Assembly (NCBI GenBank): GCA_050043005.1
Contig: JBHJIZ010000130.1
Coordinates: forward strand, 10,572 to 74,571
Reading direction: 5' to 3'
DNA length: 64,000 nucleotides
Origin: Thermohalobaculum sp050043005
GTDB lineage: Bacteria > Pseudomonadota > Alphaproteobacteria > Rhodobacterales > Rhodobacteraceae
Shown here: positions 43,998 through 51,673 of the stretch, in pieces
Layout of the letters: the number at the start of each line of letters is the position of its first letter
How positions within the stretch are numbered: the stretch's first letter is position 1
Made by a program: the position numbers and the translations under genes
Notes under the pieces: model-generated
What the model saw: only the letters and a program-made list of their open reading frames with translations
Told to the model about the DNA's origin: nothing
The model's database searches: none

Positions 43998-44749
43998 TGG
44001 CAGGTGAGGCGATGCAATCGGCGCTGGTGACGGGGGCGTCGGCAGGGATCGGAGCGGCGACAGTGCGCGCTTTGCGTGACGCCGGGCTTGAGGTGTGGGC
44101 GATGGCACGGCGTGCCGATCGGCTGGAGGCGCTGGCGGCCGAGACCGGTTGTCATCCGGTTGTGGCGGATGTGCGCGACGGCCCAGGTCTGGAAGCTGCC
44201 GTTGCGGATCTGGCGCCGGACGTGCTGGTGAACAATGCAGGGCTGGGCGCCGGGATCACCGGGCTGGTGAACGCCAGCCGCGAGGATCTGGAGAAGACCT
44301 TCGGGACCAATGTCACGGCATTGCTGGACATCTGCCGTCTGGTGCTGCCCGGGAAGATCGAGCGCGGGCGCGGGCACGTGGTGAACCTGGGGTCGGTCGC
44401 CGGGCTATATCCGATCAACTCGACCGTTTATGGCGGCTCGAAGGGTGCTGTGCACCTGATCAGCCAGAACCTGCGGCTCGAATTGCGGGGAACCGGCATT
44501 CGGGTGACCGAAATCAATCCCGGCCGGGTGTCGACCGAGTTCTTTCAGGTTGCCGTGCCGCAGGGGACGAACTCGGGAACCGTTGCGACCGCGCCGCCGA
44601 TCCGCGAGATGGGGCCGGACGACATTGCGGGGGCGATCCGGTATGCGGTTGAGGCTCCGCCGCATGTGAATGTGTCGATGATCGAGCTTCAACCGACCGA
44701 ACAGACCTTTGGCGCGACTCAGTTCGATCCGTTGGACTGGAAGGAATGA
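43997..44749 (+). CDS. Short-chain dehydrogenase (YdfG-like), copy 1
   Basis: The ATG at 43997 overlaps the cyclase stop (TGATG), giving 250 residues. Classical SDR motifs are TGASAGIGAAT, NNAGLGAG, the catalytic Ser in GSVAGLY and Y-x3-K in YGGSKGAVHL. The C-terminal part, with HVNVSMIELQPTEQTFG, resembles NADP-dependent 3-hydroxy acid dehydrogenases of the YdfG group. The substrate is unknown. It overlaps a second SDR of the same group. Confidence 0.88.
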   Translation: MAGEAMQSALVTGASAGIGAATVRALRDAGLEVWAMARRADRLEALAAETGCHPVVADVRDGPGLEAAVADLAPDVLVNNAGLGAGITGLVNASREDLEKTFGTNVTALLDICRLVLPGKIERGRGHVVNLGSVAGLYPINSTVYGGSKGAVHLISQNLRLELRGTGIRVTEINPGRVSTEFFQVAVPQGTNSGTVATAPPIREMGPDDIAGAIRYAVEAPPHVNVSMIELQPTEQTFGATQFDPLDWKE

Positions 44750-45483
44750 CCGATCGTCCGGTCGCGCTGGTCACCGGCGCGTCCAGCGGGATCGGCGCCG
44801 GAATCGTGGAGGTTCTGGCGGGTGCAGGATACGGCGTGCACGGCGTCGCGCGGCGGGCCGACCGGCTCTCGGAGCTTTCCGGCCGTACGGGCTGCGCGGT
44901 TCACACCTGTGACCTGACAGACGGCGCTGCAATCGATGCCTTGGCGCAGCTGGTTTCACCGGATGTGCTGATCTGCAACGCCGGGCGTGGCGCGGGTTTT
45001 GAGGGGACTGCGCGGACTGCAATTGCGGATCTTCGGCAGACCATCGATACCAATGTCTTGGCCACGCTGGACCTGATCCGATGCACCTTACCGGGAATGA
45101 TCGCGCGGGGTCGCGGCCACATCGTGACGATCGGATCGGTCGCGGCGCTCTACCCCTCTCCATCTTCAATCTATGGTGGCAGCAAGGCTGCGATCCGCTT
45201 GCTGACCGAGAACCTGCGGCTGGAACTGCGCGGCACCGGCATTCGTGTCACGGATATCCGCCCGGGCCGTGTAAGCTCGGAGTTCTATGACGTGGCGGTT
45301 GCCAACCGCGGTCAGGCAAAGGCCGCGAAAGCGACAGGAATTCGCCAACTGTCGCCAAAGGACGTTGGCAACGCCGTTCTCTTCGCCGTCCGGGCACCTG
45401 TGCATGTGAACGTGTCGTGCATCGAGATTCAGCCGGTCGAACAGACGTATGGCGGGACGAGCTTCGACAGCGTTGGTGGGTGA
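44746..45483 (+). CDS. Short-chain dehydrogenase (YdfG-like), copy 2
   Basis: Overlaps copy 1 by 4 bp (ATGA); 245 residues. It has TGASSGIGAGI, CNAGRGAG, GSVAALYP, YGGSKAAIRL and HVNVSCIEIQPVEQTYGG, parallel to copy 1 along its whole length, so this is a tandem duplication that has diverged. Side-by-side SDRs may act as a heteromer or on related substrates. The stop codon overlaps the A run that, on the other strand, forms the U tract of a putative small RNA terminator. Confidence 0.88.
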   Translation: MTDRPVALVTGASSGIGAGIVEVLAGAGYGVHGVARRADRLSELSGRTGCAVHTCDLTDGAAIDALAQLVSPDVLICNAGRGAGFEGTARTAIADLRQTIDTNVLATLDLIRCTLPGMIARGRGHIVTIGSVAALYPSPSSIYGGSKAAIRLLTENLRLELRGTGIRVTDIRPGRVSSEFYDVAVANRGQAKAAKATGIRQLSPKDVGNAVLFAVRAPVHVNVSCIEIQPVEQTYGGTSFDSVGG

Positions 45484-45620
45484 AAAAATTCCGGCGTCCT
45501 CTTGACCTCAAGGAGGGGAACGTGGTCGCGAGGACGCCGGGTTAAAAGAAGCCAAGCCCTGAGGGGGAGTGGGCCTGGCCTCTAAACATACTTGGCGGGG
45601 GCGCATGAGGGACATTGCCT
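45483..45620 (-). ncRNA. Putative small RNA with two C-rich anti-Shine-Dalgarno loops and intrinsic terminator
   Basis: On the minus strand, GCCAGGCCC (from 45580) pairs with GGGCTTGGC, enclosing the loop ACTCCCCCTCA. The pairing is complete only on this strand, using one G-U; on the plus strand it becomes A-C. Then CCGGCGTCCTC (45540-45530) pairs perfectly with GAGGACGCCGG (45501-45491) and is followed by AATTTTTT. Its 28-nt loop contains CCCCTCCTTGAGG. CCUCC-type loops are characteristic of alphaproteobacterial regulatory RNAs that bind ribosome binding sites. An AT-rich promoter-like stretch (TTGTAA... TATATC) lies near 45630-45665. The 5' end is approximate. Confidence 0.5.
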
Positions 45621-45761
45621 GCCGCCGATGGATATAGATTTAGAACTCATATTGAAATTTACAATAGGCGTTACGGAGATTCTTGGAGAAAACTCGCCCG
45701 CAGACACGTAAGTCGTTGATACAAAAAGATATGTTTTTCGGTCAGAGAGCTGCGAGCGCGA

Positions 45762-46442
45762 TCAGGACTGGAACAGACGCAGGAATTCCGACTCGCCTTG
45801 TGAAGAAAATGCGACGACCCGGCTGTTTTCGACGCGCTGCGCCCAGCCCTTGGCCTGGACCTGCTGCCAGATCGCGGCGCCGACGGCACCGGCAAGATGA
45901 CTGCGCCGCACGGACCAATCCAAGCAGGACCGGCAGAGCTTCCTGCGACCCGCGTCCAACGCGCCGAGGTCGATGCCGAAGTCGGAGAGCCTCTCGCGAC
46001 CTGACGGCGTCAGGGAAACCTCTTCGCCCGTCTCGGCGATCGCGCCGGACGACAACAGTCCTTCATAAAGCGTCACGCCCAGATCGCCGGCCAGATGATC
46101 GTAGCAGATCCGCGCATGTCTCAAGGCTGGATCGCGCGGACCCGTACGCACGCGGACGGCACCCGCGTGCTGCGCCAGACCCATCAGCGATTCGAGCGTT
46201 TGTGCGACCTCCGGGCCTGTCAGGCTGAAATAGCGATGTCGGCCTTGCTGGTTCACGCGCACCAAGCCGCCATCGCCCAGTTTGCTCAGGTGACCAGAGG
46301 CAGTCGCGGCAGTGACACCGGCCTCTGACGCCAGTTCGGTTGCGGTCAAAGCCTTTCCGCCCATCAGCGCCGACAACATGTTCGCCCGCGCCGGATCACC
46401 GATCAGGCTGGCAATGCGCGCGATATCCGGTCCGTCCTTCAT
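45762..46442 (-). CDS. ArsR-type winged-helix transcriptional regulator
   Basis: ATG at 46442 (MKDGPDIARIASLIGDPARA) gives 226 residues; the frame to 46478 adds a weak leader. The N-terminal 90 residues form an ArsR HTH: SLIGDPARANMLSALMGGKA, LTATELASEAGVTAATASGH and GRHRYFSLTGPEVA. A C-terminal extension of about 130 residues has cysteines in RRKLCRSCLDWSVRRSHLAG, which might sense metals or redox state. It is divergent from the NIPSNAP/monooxygenase pair, its likely target. Confidence 0.88.
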   Translation of the reverse strand: MKDGPDIARIASLIGDPARANMLSALMGGKALTATELASEAGVTAATASGHLSKLGDGGLVRVNQQGRHRYFSLTGPEVAQTLESLMGLAQHAGAVRVRTGPRDPALRHARICYDHLAGDLGVTLYEGLLSSGAIAETGEEVSLTPSGRERLSDFGIDLGALDAGRRKLCRSCLDWSVRRSHLAGAVGAAIWQQVQAKGWAQRVENSRVVAFSSQGESEFLRLFQS

Positions 46443-46518
46443 AGTTCGGTCTGTACCAAAACATCTGCGTACCCACAACCGTTATGCTTCGGCACACATC
46501 AAATCATGGGGGACAGAC

Positions 46519-46851
46519 ATGAGCATCACATGCTTCATCCGGTACGAGATCGACCCCTACCAGCGCGACGCCTTCGCCGAATATGCCCGGGTCTGGGGCC
46601 AGGCCATCCCGGCAGCCGGCGCCGATCTGATTGGCTATTTCGGGCCGCATGAGGCTTCCGCCACGACGGCGTACGGTGTCTACACGCTGCCTTCGCTTGC
46701 AGAGTATGAATGCTACCGTGCTCGACTGGCGGCGTCAGACCTCGGCCGTCACAATTATGCGTTTGCGCAACGCGAGCGGTTCATCCGGCGCGAGGATCGT
46801 ATATTCCTGCGCCGTGTCTCGGACCCCCATGCGCTGAAGGATGCTCCATGA
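46519..46851 (+). CDS. NIPSNAP family protein
   Basis: The ATG at 46519 gives 110 residues with the NIPSNAP dimeric alpha-beta barrel pattern (ITCFIRYEIDPYQRDAFAEY, then a GYFGPHEA loop and GVYTLPSLAEYECYRARLA). The frame extends upstream to 46312 through the regulator gene, but that portion is not coding. Biochemical role unknown. It overlaps the next gene by 4 bp. Confidence 0.85.
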   Translation: MSITCFIRYEIDPYQRDAFAEYARVWGQAIPAAGADLIGYFGPHEASATTAYGVYTLPSLAEYECYRARLAASDLGRHNYAFAQRERFIRREDRIFLRRVSDPHALKDAP

Positions 46852-47216
46852 TTGCCGTTATCTTCGAAGTCGAACCCCGTGCCGGGAAACTGGACCCGTA
46901 TCTCGACATGGCCGCTGATCTGAAACCGATGCTGCAAGACATCGACGGGTTCATATCGGTCGAGCGTTTCCAGAGCCTGACGACCGAGGGAAAGTATGTC
47001 TCGCTGAGTTATTGGCGCGATGAGGACGCCCTGATCGCGTGGCGGCGTCACGCGCATCACACGCGGGCGCAGCATGCCGGACGGCACGAGATGTTCGCGG
47101 ATTATCGTCTGCGTGTTGCATCTGTGATGCGGGACTACGGGATGTACGAACGCGACGAGGCTCCGGACGAGTTTCGTGCGAGAGATGCTCCGCAGAGTGA
47201 AAAAATGTCAGAATGA
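46848..47216 (+). CDS. Antibiotic biosynthesis monooxygenase (ABM) domain protein
   Basis: Starts at ATGA overlapping the NIPSNAP stop; 122 residues. The ABM fold is visible: MIAVIFEVEPRAGKLDPYLD, DGFISVERFQS, YVSLSYWRDEDALIAWRRHA and HTRAQHAGRHEMFADYRLRV. Members are cofactor-free monooxygenases or haem-degrading enzymes. The ArsR-NIPSNAP-ABM arrangement suggests a small inducible quinone- or aldehyde-handling unit; that is inference. Confidence 0.87.
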   Translation: MIAVIFEVEPRAGKLDPYLDMAADLKPMLQDIDGFISVERFQSLTTEGKYVSLSYWRDEDALIAWRRHAHHTRAQHAGRHEMFADYRLRVASVMRDYGMYERDEAPDEFRARDAPQSEKMSE

Positions 47217-47252
47217 GATTTGAAGCGGGCGCTTACGCTCCCTATACTCTCT

Positions 47253-47312
47253 CGGGCGGGTTGCCGATCGCCGCCCGTACCGATTGAAACGATAGATTTG
47301 ATGGCGGCAACC
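47253..47312 (+). promoter_or_regulatory. Leader with two mutually exclusive helices before the cysteine-cluster operon
   Basis: CGGGCGG (47253-47259) can pair with CCGCCCG (47271-47277). Alternatively GGTTGCCG (47259-47266) can pair with CGGCAACC (47305-47312). The helices share base 47259 and cross the same loop, so the leader could switch between two folds upstream of the AGGAG at 47341. No known riboswitch core was recognised. Confidence 0.3.
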
Positions 47313-47353
47313 GGGTTATCCTGTTCCGGCGCCGACATTCAGGAGACCAAGAC

Positions 47354-48250
47354 ATGTTCAAGCCCGGAGCCGTGATGTACGCCCGCGCGGCGGAAAAGAT
47401 CCATCGCCGCCATTGCGAGTTCTGCGGGGTCGAACTGACCGCACACCAGGGCTTGTCGAGCGGTATCTGTGACAAGCCGCAGTGCCATGAGCAGATGATC
47501 GCGCGGGTCGGTCAGGAACTGATCGATCGGAAGCGCAAGGAAAACGCCGAGAAGGTCGAAAAGCTCTTCACGGCGGCGGCACCACTGGTCGAGAAAGCTG
47601 CGCAGGATATCGGCGCCGAGGGCGACGATTTTGTCCGCAGCAAGCTGCCATTCCACGAGTTTGGCCCGGTACCATTGGAAGAGGAACGCAAAGCGGCGCT
47701 CGAAAAGCATCTGCGCTGGATTGCGGCGCGGGCCTTCACCGAGGAAGTCCCCGACCGCGATCTGTCCTACCGCGACGATCTCGAGCGTGATCAGCACGAT
47801 GTGCTGGACACAGCCTGTTCAGCCTGCCGCGGAGGATGCTGTGCGAATGCCGGGGATACCGCGTTTTTGCAGGACGACGACATCAAACGCTGGCGCCAGC
47901 GCAATCCGGACGGCACCGAAGAGCAGGTGGTCGAGCACTACATGTCGATGCTGCCGGACGATGTGATGGGCGAGGGCTGCGTCTTCCAGAGACCGACCGG
48001 CTGCAACATGCCACGCTCGGAGCGGTCCGATCAGTGCCACACGTTCTACTGCAAGTCGCTGAAGACATTGCAGGAAGACCTGATGGAATCGACCCACGGC
48101 AAGACCGTGTTTGTGGTTGGGCACAACCAGCTTCCCGTCAGCGTTGTCGGCTGGAGCCCGGATACCGGCCGGGTGCCGGTGATGGGAGGAGTCGAGCGCG
48201 AGCGGAAGGCGCCGGAGCCAATCGTCATGTCGTCCGACGACTTCAAGTAA
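47354..48250 (+). CDS. Cysteine-cluster protein with N-terminal zinc ribbon, copy 2
   Basis: AGGAG lies 8 bp before the ATG; 298 residues. An N-terminal ribbon has C21-x2-C24 and C39-x4-C44 (HCEFCGVELT, GICDKPQC). A helical, charged linker follows (residues 50-150). The eight-Cys block is C155-x2-C158-x3-C162-C163, then C209-x7-C217-x10-C228-x4-C233, identical in spacing to copies 1, 3 and 4. The C-terminus is VVGWSPDTGRVPVMGG. It is probably cytoplasmic. First gene of a three-gene overlapping operon of paralogues. Confidence 0.75.
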   Translation: MFKPGAVMYARAAEKIHRRHCEFCGVELTAHQGLSSGICDKPQCHEQMIARVGQELIDRKRKENAEKVEKLFTAAAPLVEKAAQDIGAEGDDFVRSKLPFHEFGPVPLEEERKAALEKHLRWIAARAFTEEVPDRDLSYRDDLERDQHDVLDTACSACRGGCCANAGDTAFLQDDDIKRWRQRNPDGTEEQVVEHYMSMLPDDVMGEGCVFQRPTGCNMPRSERSDQCHTFYCKSLKTLQEDLMESTHGKTVFVVGHNQLPVSVVGWSPDTGRVPVMGGVERERKAPEPIVMSSDDFK

Positions 48251-49212
48251 TGTCGGATCAGGCAGGGGGTTCGCGGTCCGCGTCCCCGCCGGACGTCCCG
48301 GCACATTCGGGAAAACCCCGCTGTAAATTCTGCGAGGCACCGCTGACCCCGCAGCAACATGTCGAAGGCGTCTGCAACTCGATGAAATGCGAGATGCTGC
48401 GTGTGCAGGGCGCCGCGCGAAGCGTTTTTCAACGGAACTGGCAGACCTATGTCGGCCGCCAGCGCGATGCCGTTCAGGAGGCCGCGCGGGAGATCGCCGC
48501 GGCCGCTGCCCGCCTGGGCGCGGGTCCCGACGAGATCGCCGTGGGCGTCGTACCCCGCCAGGAAAGGCCTCTGGTCCCGCTGCCCGAGGATCGGATTGCA
48601 ACCTTCAGCGCACATCTCGATAAGATCATCGACGAGGCATTTGCTGAGGGTGAACCGAGCGCGGATATCGATTCCCGCGAGAAGGAAGAAGCACCGGAGT
48701 ATCCGCTGATCGACGCAACATGCGCCACGTGCCAGGGTAAGTGCTGCATCCTGGGCGGACCCGGTAACGCGTTCCTGAACTCCAGCAATATCCAGCGCTT
48801 TCGTTTGCGCCATCCAGGTGCCCAGCCGGAGCAGATCAAGGCTCATTACCTCGGCAAGCTGCCGGAGGTGTCGGTCGAGTTCTCCTGCTTCTACCATGGG
48901 CCGATGGGTTGCGTTCTGGATCGTACCGAACGGGGCGATGTGTGTAACCGATACCACTGCAACCCTCAGACACAGCTGCTGCAACGTTATCGCGAGATGG
49001 GTGCTACCAAGGCCGTCATCGTCGCGACCGAGGACAACACCGGGACTCACGTCGCCAGCTTTACGGATCAGGACGGCTGGATTCCGCCCCGCTCCGAGGA
49101 AGATCTGGCCGAGTTCACCGAGAGCGGCGAAGATCAGCACTTCATCGACCAAGCGCTTGAGAGCGCGCTTGCTCAGTTGCCACCCGGAGATCCCGGCGGG
49201 ACCGGCGTGTGA
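48250..49212 (+). CDS. Cysteine-cluster protein with N-terminal zinc ribbon, copy 3
   Basis: The ATG at 48250 shares its A with the stop of copy 2 (TAATG); 320 residues. The ribbon is C25/C28 and C42/C47 (RCKFCEAPLT, GVCNSMKC). The main block is C158, C161, C165, C166, then C213, C221, C232, C237. A segment before it (RQERPLVPLPEDRIATFSAH) matches the corresponding region of copies 1 and 4. An open frame extends upstream to 47836 inside copy 2 but is not coding. An acidic tail of about 50 residues is unique to this copy. Confidence 0.75.
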   Translation: MSDQAGGSRSASPPDVPAHSGKPRCKFCEAPLTPQQHVEGVCNSMKCEMLRVQGAARSVFQRNWQTYVGRQRDAVQEAAREIAAAAARLGAGPDEIAVGVVPRQERPLVPLPEDRIATFSAHLDKIIDEAFAEGEPSADIDSREKEEAPEYPLIDATCATCQGKCCILGGPGNAFLNSSNIQRFRLRHPGAQPEQIKAHYLGKLPEVSVEFSCFYHGPMGCVLDRTERGDVCNRYHCNPQTQLLQRYREMGATKAVIVATEDNTGTHVASFTDQDGWIPPRSEEDLAEFTESGEDQHFIDQALESALAQLPPGDPGGTGV

Positions 49213-50045
49213 ACGTCCCAGCCCGGCCTGGCGCACCGATCTGCCGATGGTGCGACACCATCCTTACTGCACATCAGTCTGTCTCCACCAAGAGCTGCGG
49301 CGCGCAAGGATGCGAACGCCAGCGAGTGGCCGAGGTTTCGCGCACCGTTGGCAATCAGAAAGCCCAGCAGCACGAGGATCTGCGCCTCCGGCTCGCTGGC
49401 GAACTGTCAGCTGACCTGGAGGCGGTGGCCGATACGATCGGGCGCGCACGCGATGACCTGATCGTCGCTGCGGTTCCTTTCAACGGCGGCGCACTGATCC
49501 CTACCTCGGAGGATCGTCTGGCGGGCCTGAGGGCCCATCTGGAGCAGGTCGCGGCAGAGGGGTTCGCGATTGAGGACCCGCACTCGCTGAGCTGGCCCGC
49601 CCAACGCCGCAATGCCGAACTGCCAGAGCCCGAGGTCGCGGATGCCGCCTGCGCAACCTGCCAGGGCGGGTGTTGCCGACCGGGTGGTCCGTCCTGGGGG
49701 TTCATCGGTAAGGAGGAGGTCTGCCGCTATCGCCTCGACAATCCGGACGCTGGGCCAGAGGACTTCATAACCTATTACATGGGTCATGTGGCGGACGAGA
49801 CGGTTTCTGACAGCTGCATCTTTCAGGCAGAGATGGGGTGCGTACTGGCTCGGACCGACCGGGCAACGTTGTGCAATACGTTCCTATGCCGCGGCGTGAA
49901 CCGTATGCTGGCGGATCTGGCGGGCGATCACAGCCAACCTGTTGCAGTGATCGCACAAGACCATGGCGATGCGCGAAACCTGGGGTCATGGTCGCCGGAA
50001 CGCGGTTGGACCCGCGTCGGTCTTGCGGAGCCTGAACGGCGATGA
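49209..50045 (+). CDS. Cysteine-cluster protein with N-terminal zinc ribbon, copy 4
   Basis: GTG at 49209 overlaps the stop of copy 3 (GTGA); 278 residues. The ribbon is C12/C15 and C30/C35 (ICRWCDTILT, SCGAQGC). The main block is C148, C151, C155, C156, then C203, C211, C222, C227, in contexts ACATCQGGCC, SCIFQAEMGC and LCNTFLC. It ends with GSWSPERGWTRVG, resembling the end of copy 2. The convergent SnoaL-like gene ends 16 bp downstream. Confidence 0.75.
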   Translation: MNVPARPGAPICRWCDTILTAHQSVSTKSCGAQGCERQRVAEVSRTVGNQKAQQHEDLRLRLAGELSADLEAVADTIGRARDDLIVAAVPFNGGALIPTSEDRLAGLRAHLEQVAAEGFAIEDPHSLSWPAQRRNAELPEPEVADAACATCQGGCCRPGGPSWGFIGKEEVCRYRLDNPDAGPEDFITYYMGHVADETVSDSCIFQAEMGCVLARTDRATLCNTFLCRGVNRMLADLAGDHSQPVAVIAQDHGDARNLGSWSPERGWTRVGLAEPERR

Positions 50046-50061
50046 TCCTGCCGGGGCGTAC

Positions 50062-50445
50062 TCAGTTGGCTCGCGCTGCTGGCATAGCCGCGGCCTGGTG
50101 GTTCATGATGCGCCAGGCGTGATCCTCGAGCACATAGGTGTTCGACGCCATCAACTCATTTCCACCCAGCCGTTCGATGCAGATCACCATCGCCGTCGTT
50201 CCGGTGACAACCACGTCCGCGTCGGCAGGCCAGATCTGAGGCGGTGGCGCCTGCGTCAGGATCAGTCGCCAACTGTCCATGACGGCCTTGCGCCCGACCA
50301 GCATCGACCAGTTGGGGTGTGTGCAGGTAACCTCGCGCCGCCGCGCCCAAAGACGCTCCATTTCTGCAACGTCCCCCCGCCGCATAGCCGTGTAGAAATC
50401 ATCGTTCGCCCCGAGCACCTCGATTCTGTCCATGCTCTGCCCCAT
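50062..50445 (-). CDS. SnoaL/NTF2-like protein
   Basis: This 127-residue protein has the short NTF2 pattern common in DUF4440/SnoaL_3 proteins: NDDFYTAMRRGDVAEMERLW, VTCTHPNWSMLVGRKAVMDSW and NTYVLEDHAWRIMNHQAAAM. The motif in CTHPNW..L.G...V..SW is typical of this group. No signal peptide. It begins 2 bp after the lipoprotein gene stop, so the two are co-translated. Function unknown. Confidence 0.82.
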   Translation of the reverse strand: MGQSMDRIEVLGANDDFYTAMRRGDVAEMERLWARRREVTCTHPNWSMLVGRKAVMDSWRLILTQAPPPQIWPADADVVVTGTTAMVICIERLGGNELMASNTYVLEDHAWRIMNHQAAAMPAARAN

Positions 50446-50447
50446 CT

Positions 50448-50879
50448 TCAGATCACCGGAGTGAGACGGCCCAACCCGAGAGGTTGACCGACCTTCTCAC
50501 TCCAGATCCAGATCTCGTTATAGCCGGACGGCTCGATACTGGTCGGGATGCTATAGCTCTGCCGACCGGCATTTCGGACCAGTGTCGCAAACCGCGTATC
50601 CGGCCGGTAACCGTCGCGTCCGAAAGCCAAACTGGCGCCCACCGGTGCATTCATCCGGAAGTTCGGCTCGAACACCAAAACGCCCGCATTCGGTGCCTGA
50701 TACAGCGAAACGGTCCCCACGGCGTCCGTGTTGCTCTCGCCGATCAGGACCGCGCGGTGCGTGACGCGTGCGCCATCCGGGATCGGTGCCTCGCCTGGCT
50801 TCGGGGCCTGCGCGCACGCCGAAAGCCACACAAGGCATAAGACCAGGACACTGCGTTTCACGCTCGAGATCGACGGCAT
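50448..50879 (-). CDS. DM13-like domain lipoprotein
   Basis: ATG at 50879 has GGGGGAG 7 bp upstream, giving 143 residues. The lipobox is VWLSAC (Cys22). The rest fits a DM13-type domain: HRAVLIGESNTDAVGTVSLY, VFEPNFRMNAPVGASLAFG, LVRNAGRQSYSIPTSIEPSG and YNEIWIWSEKVGQPLGLGRL. DM13 domains are proposed to act in redox chemistry, often via a Cys in a WC motif. Here the residue after Trp is Ser, so that activity may be lost. Confidence 0.7.
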   Translation of the reverse strand: MPSISSVKRSVLVLCLVWLSACAQAPKPGEAPIPDGARVTHRAVLIGESNTDAVGTVSLYQAPNAGVLVFEPNFRMNAPVGASLAFGRDGYRPDTRFATLVRNAGRQSYSIPTSIEPSGYNEIWIWSEKVGQPLGLGRLTPVI

Positions 50880-50970
50880 TAAGTGCTCCCCCATCGCTTG
50901 ACGAGCGTATCGGATGACCGGCACTTGGCAAGGCGAAAAGCTGTGAACGAATAAAGCAAGGGTTAGGCTG

Positions 50971-51585
50971 ATGCACGGACGCTACGCGGTGCTGGGCTGG
51001 GGATCGCTGATCTGGGATCTGGAGATTCTGGAGGCGCATGTCGAGTTGCCCTGGCAGATGGAGCATGGTCCGCACCTGCCGATGGAGTTCAGCCGGATCA
51101 GCGCCAAGCGCAAGATGGGTCTGGCGGTATGCCTGGATCACGAGTTCGGACAGGCCTGTCCAACGCACGCGGTGCCGTCGCGGAGAACCGAGGTTGGCGC
51201 AGTGGCGGACGATCTGGCACGGCGCGAGCGCGCGCCTGTCGAGATGATCGGGGCCGTTTGCCATGCTACGGGTACGCGGGTCGGACGGGCCGAGATTGTC
51301 GAGATCATCGCCGACTGGTGCACTCAGCATGGCTGGACGGGTGCTGTCTGGACCGATCTGCGCAGCAATTTCGCCGAAATCTCAGGGCAGGTATTTTCCT
51401 TCGATGCCGCCGGAGCGCACTTGCGGACTTTGACAGACGAACAACTCGAGGAAGCCGTGCGCTATATCACCTGCGCGCCCGTAGCGACCGACACGCCCCT
51501 GCGCCGTACCCTGATGCAGGACCCTTGGTGGCACGAGGCTATGGCGCGGTTCGGCTTCGCGGACAGGCTCGCGGTTATCACATGA
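50971..51585 (+). CDS. GGCT-like (gamma-glutamylcyclotransferase fold) protein
   Basis: The 204-residue protein begins YAVLGWGSLIWDLEILEAHV, matching the GSL substrate loop of gamma-glutamylcyclotransferase-fold proteins. It continues GPHLPMEFSRISAKRKMGLA, typical of a bacterial subgroup of unknown activity. No membrane helix. It is a single gene, divergent from the DM13 lipoprotein and 88 bp before the thiolase. Confidence 0.65.
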   Translation: MHGRYAVLGWGSLIWDLEILEAHVELPWQMEHGPHLPMEFSRISAKRKMGLAVCLDHEFGQACPTHAVPSRRTEVGAVADDLARRERAPVEMIGAVCHATGTRVGRAEIVEIIADWCTQHGWTGAVWTDLRSNFAEISGQVFSFDAAGAHLRTLTDEQLEEAVRYITCAPVATDTPLRRTLMQDPWWHEAMARFGFADRLAVIT

Positions 51586-51673
51586 CGGACGGCACGCCGC
51601 CTTGCCGGCGCGGCACGCAGTACACATAACACTTGGGAACCGCCCGGACCCAGTTGATCAGGAGAGCCCGACC

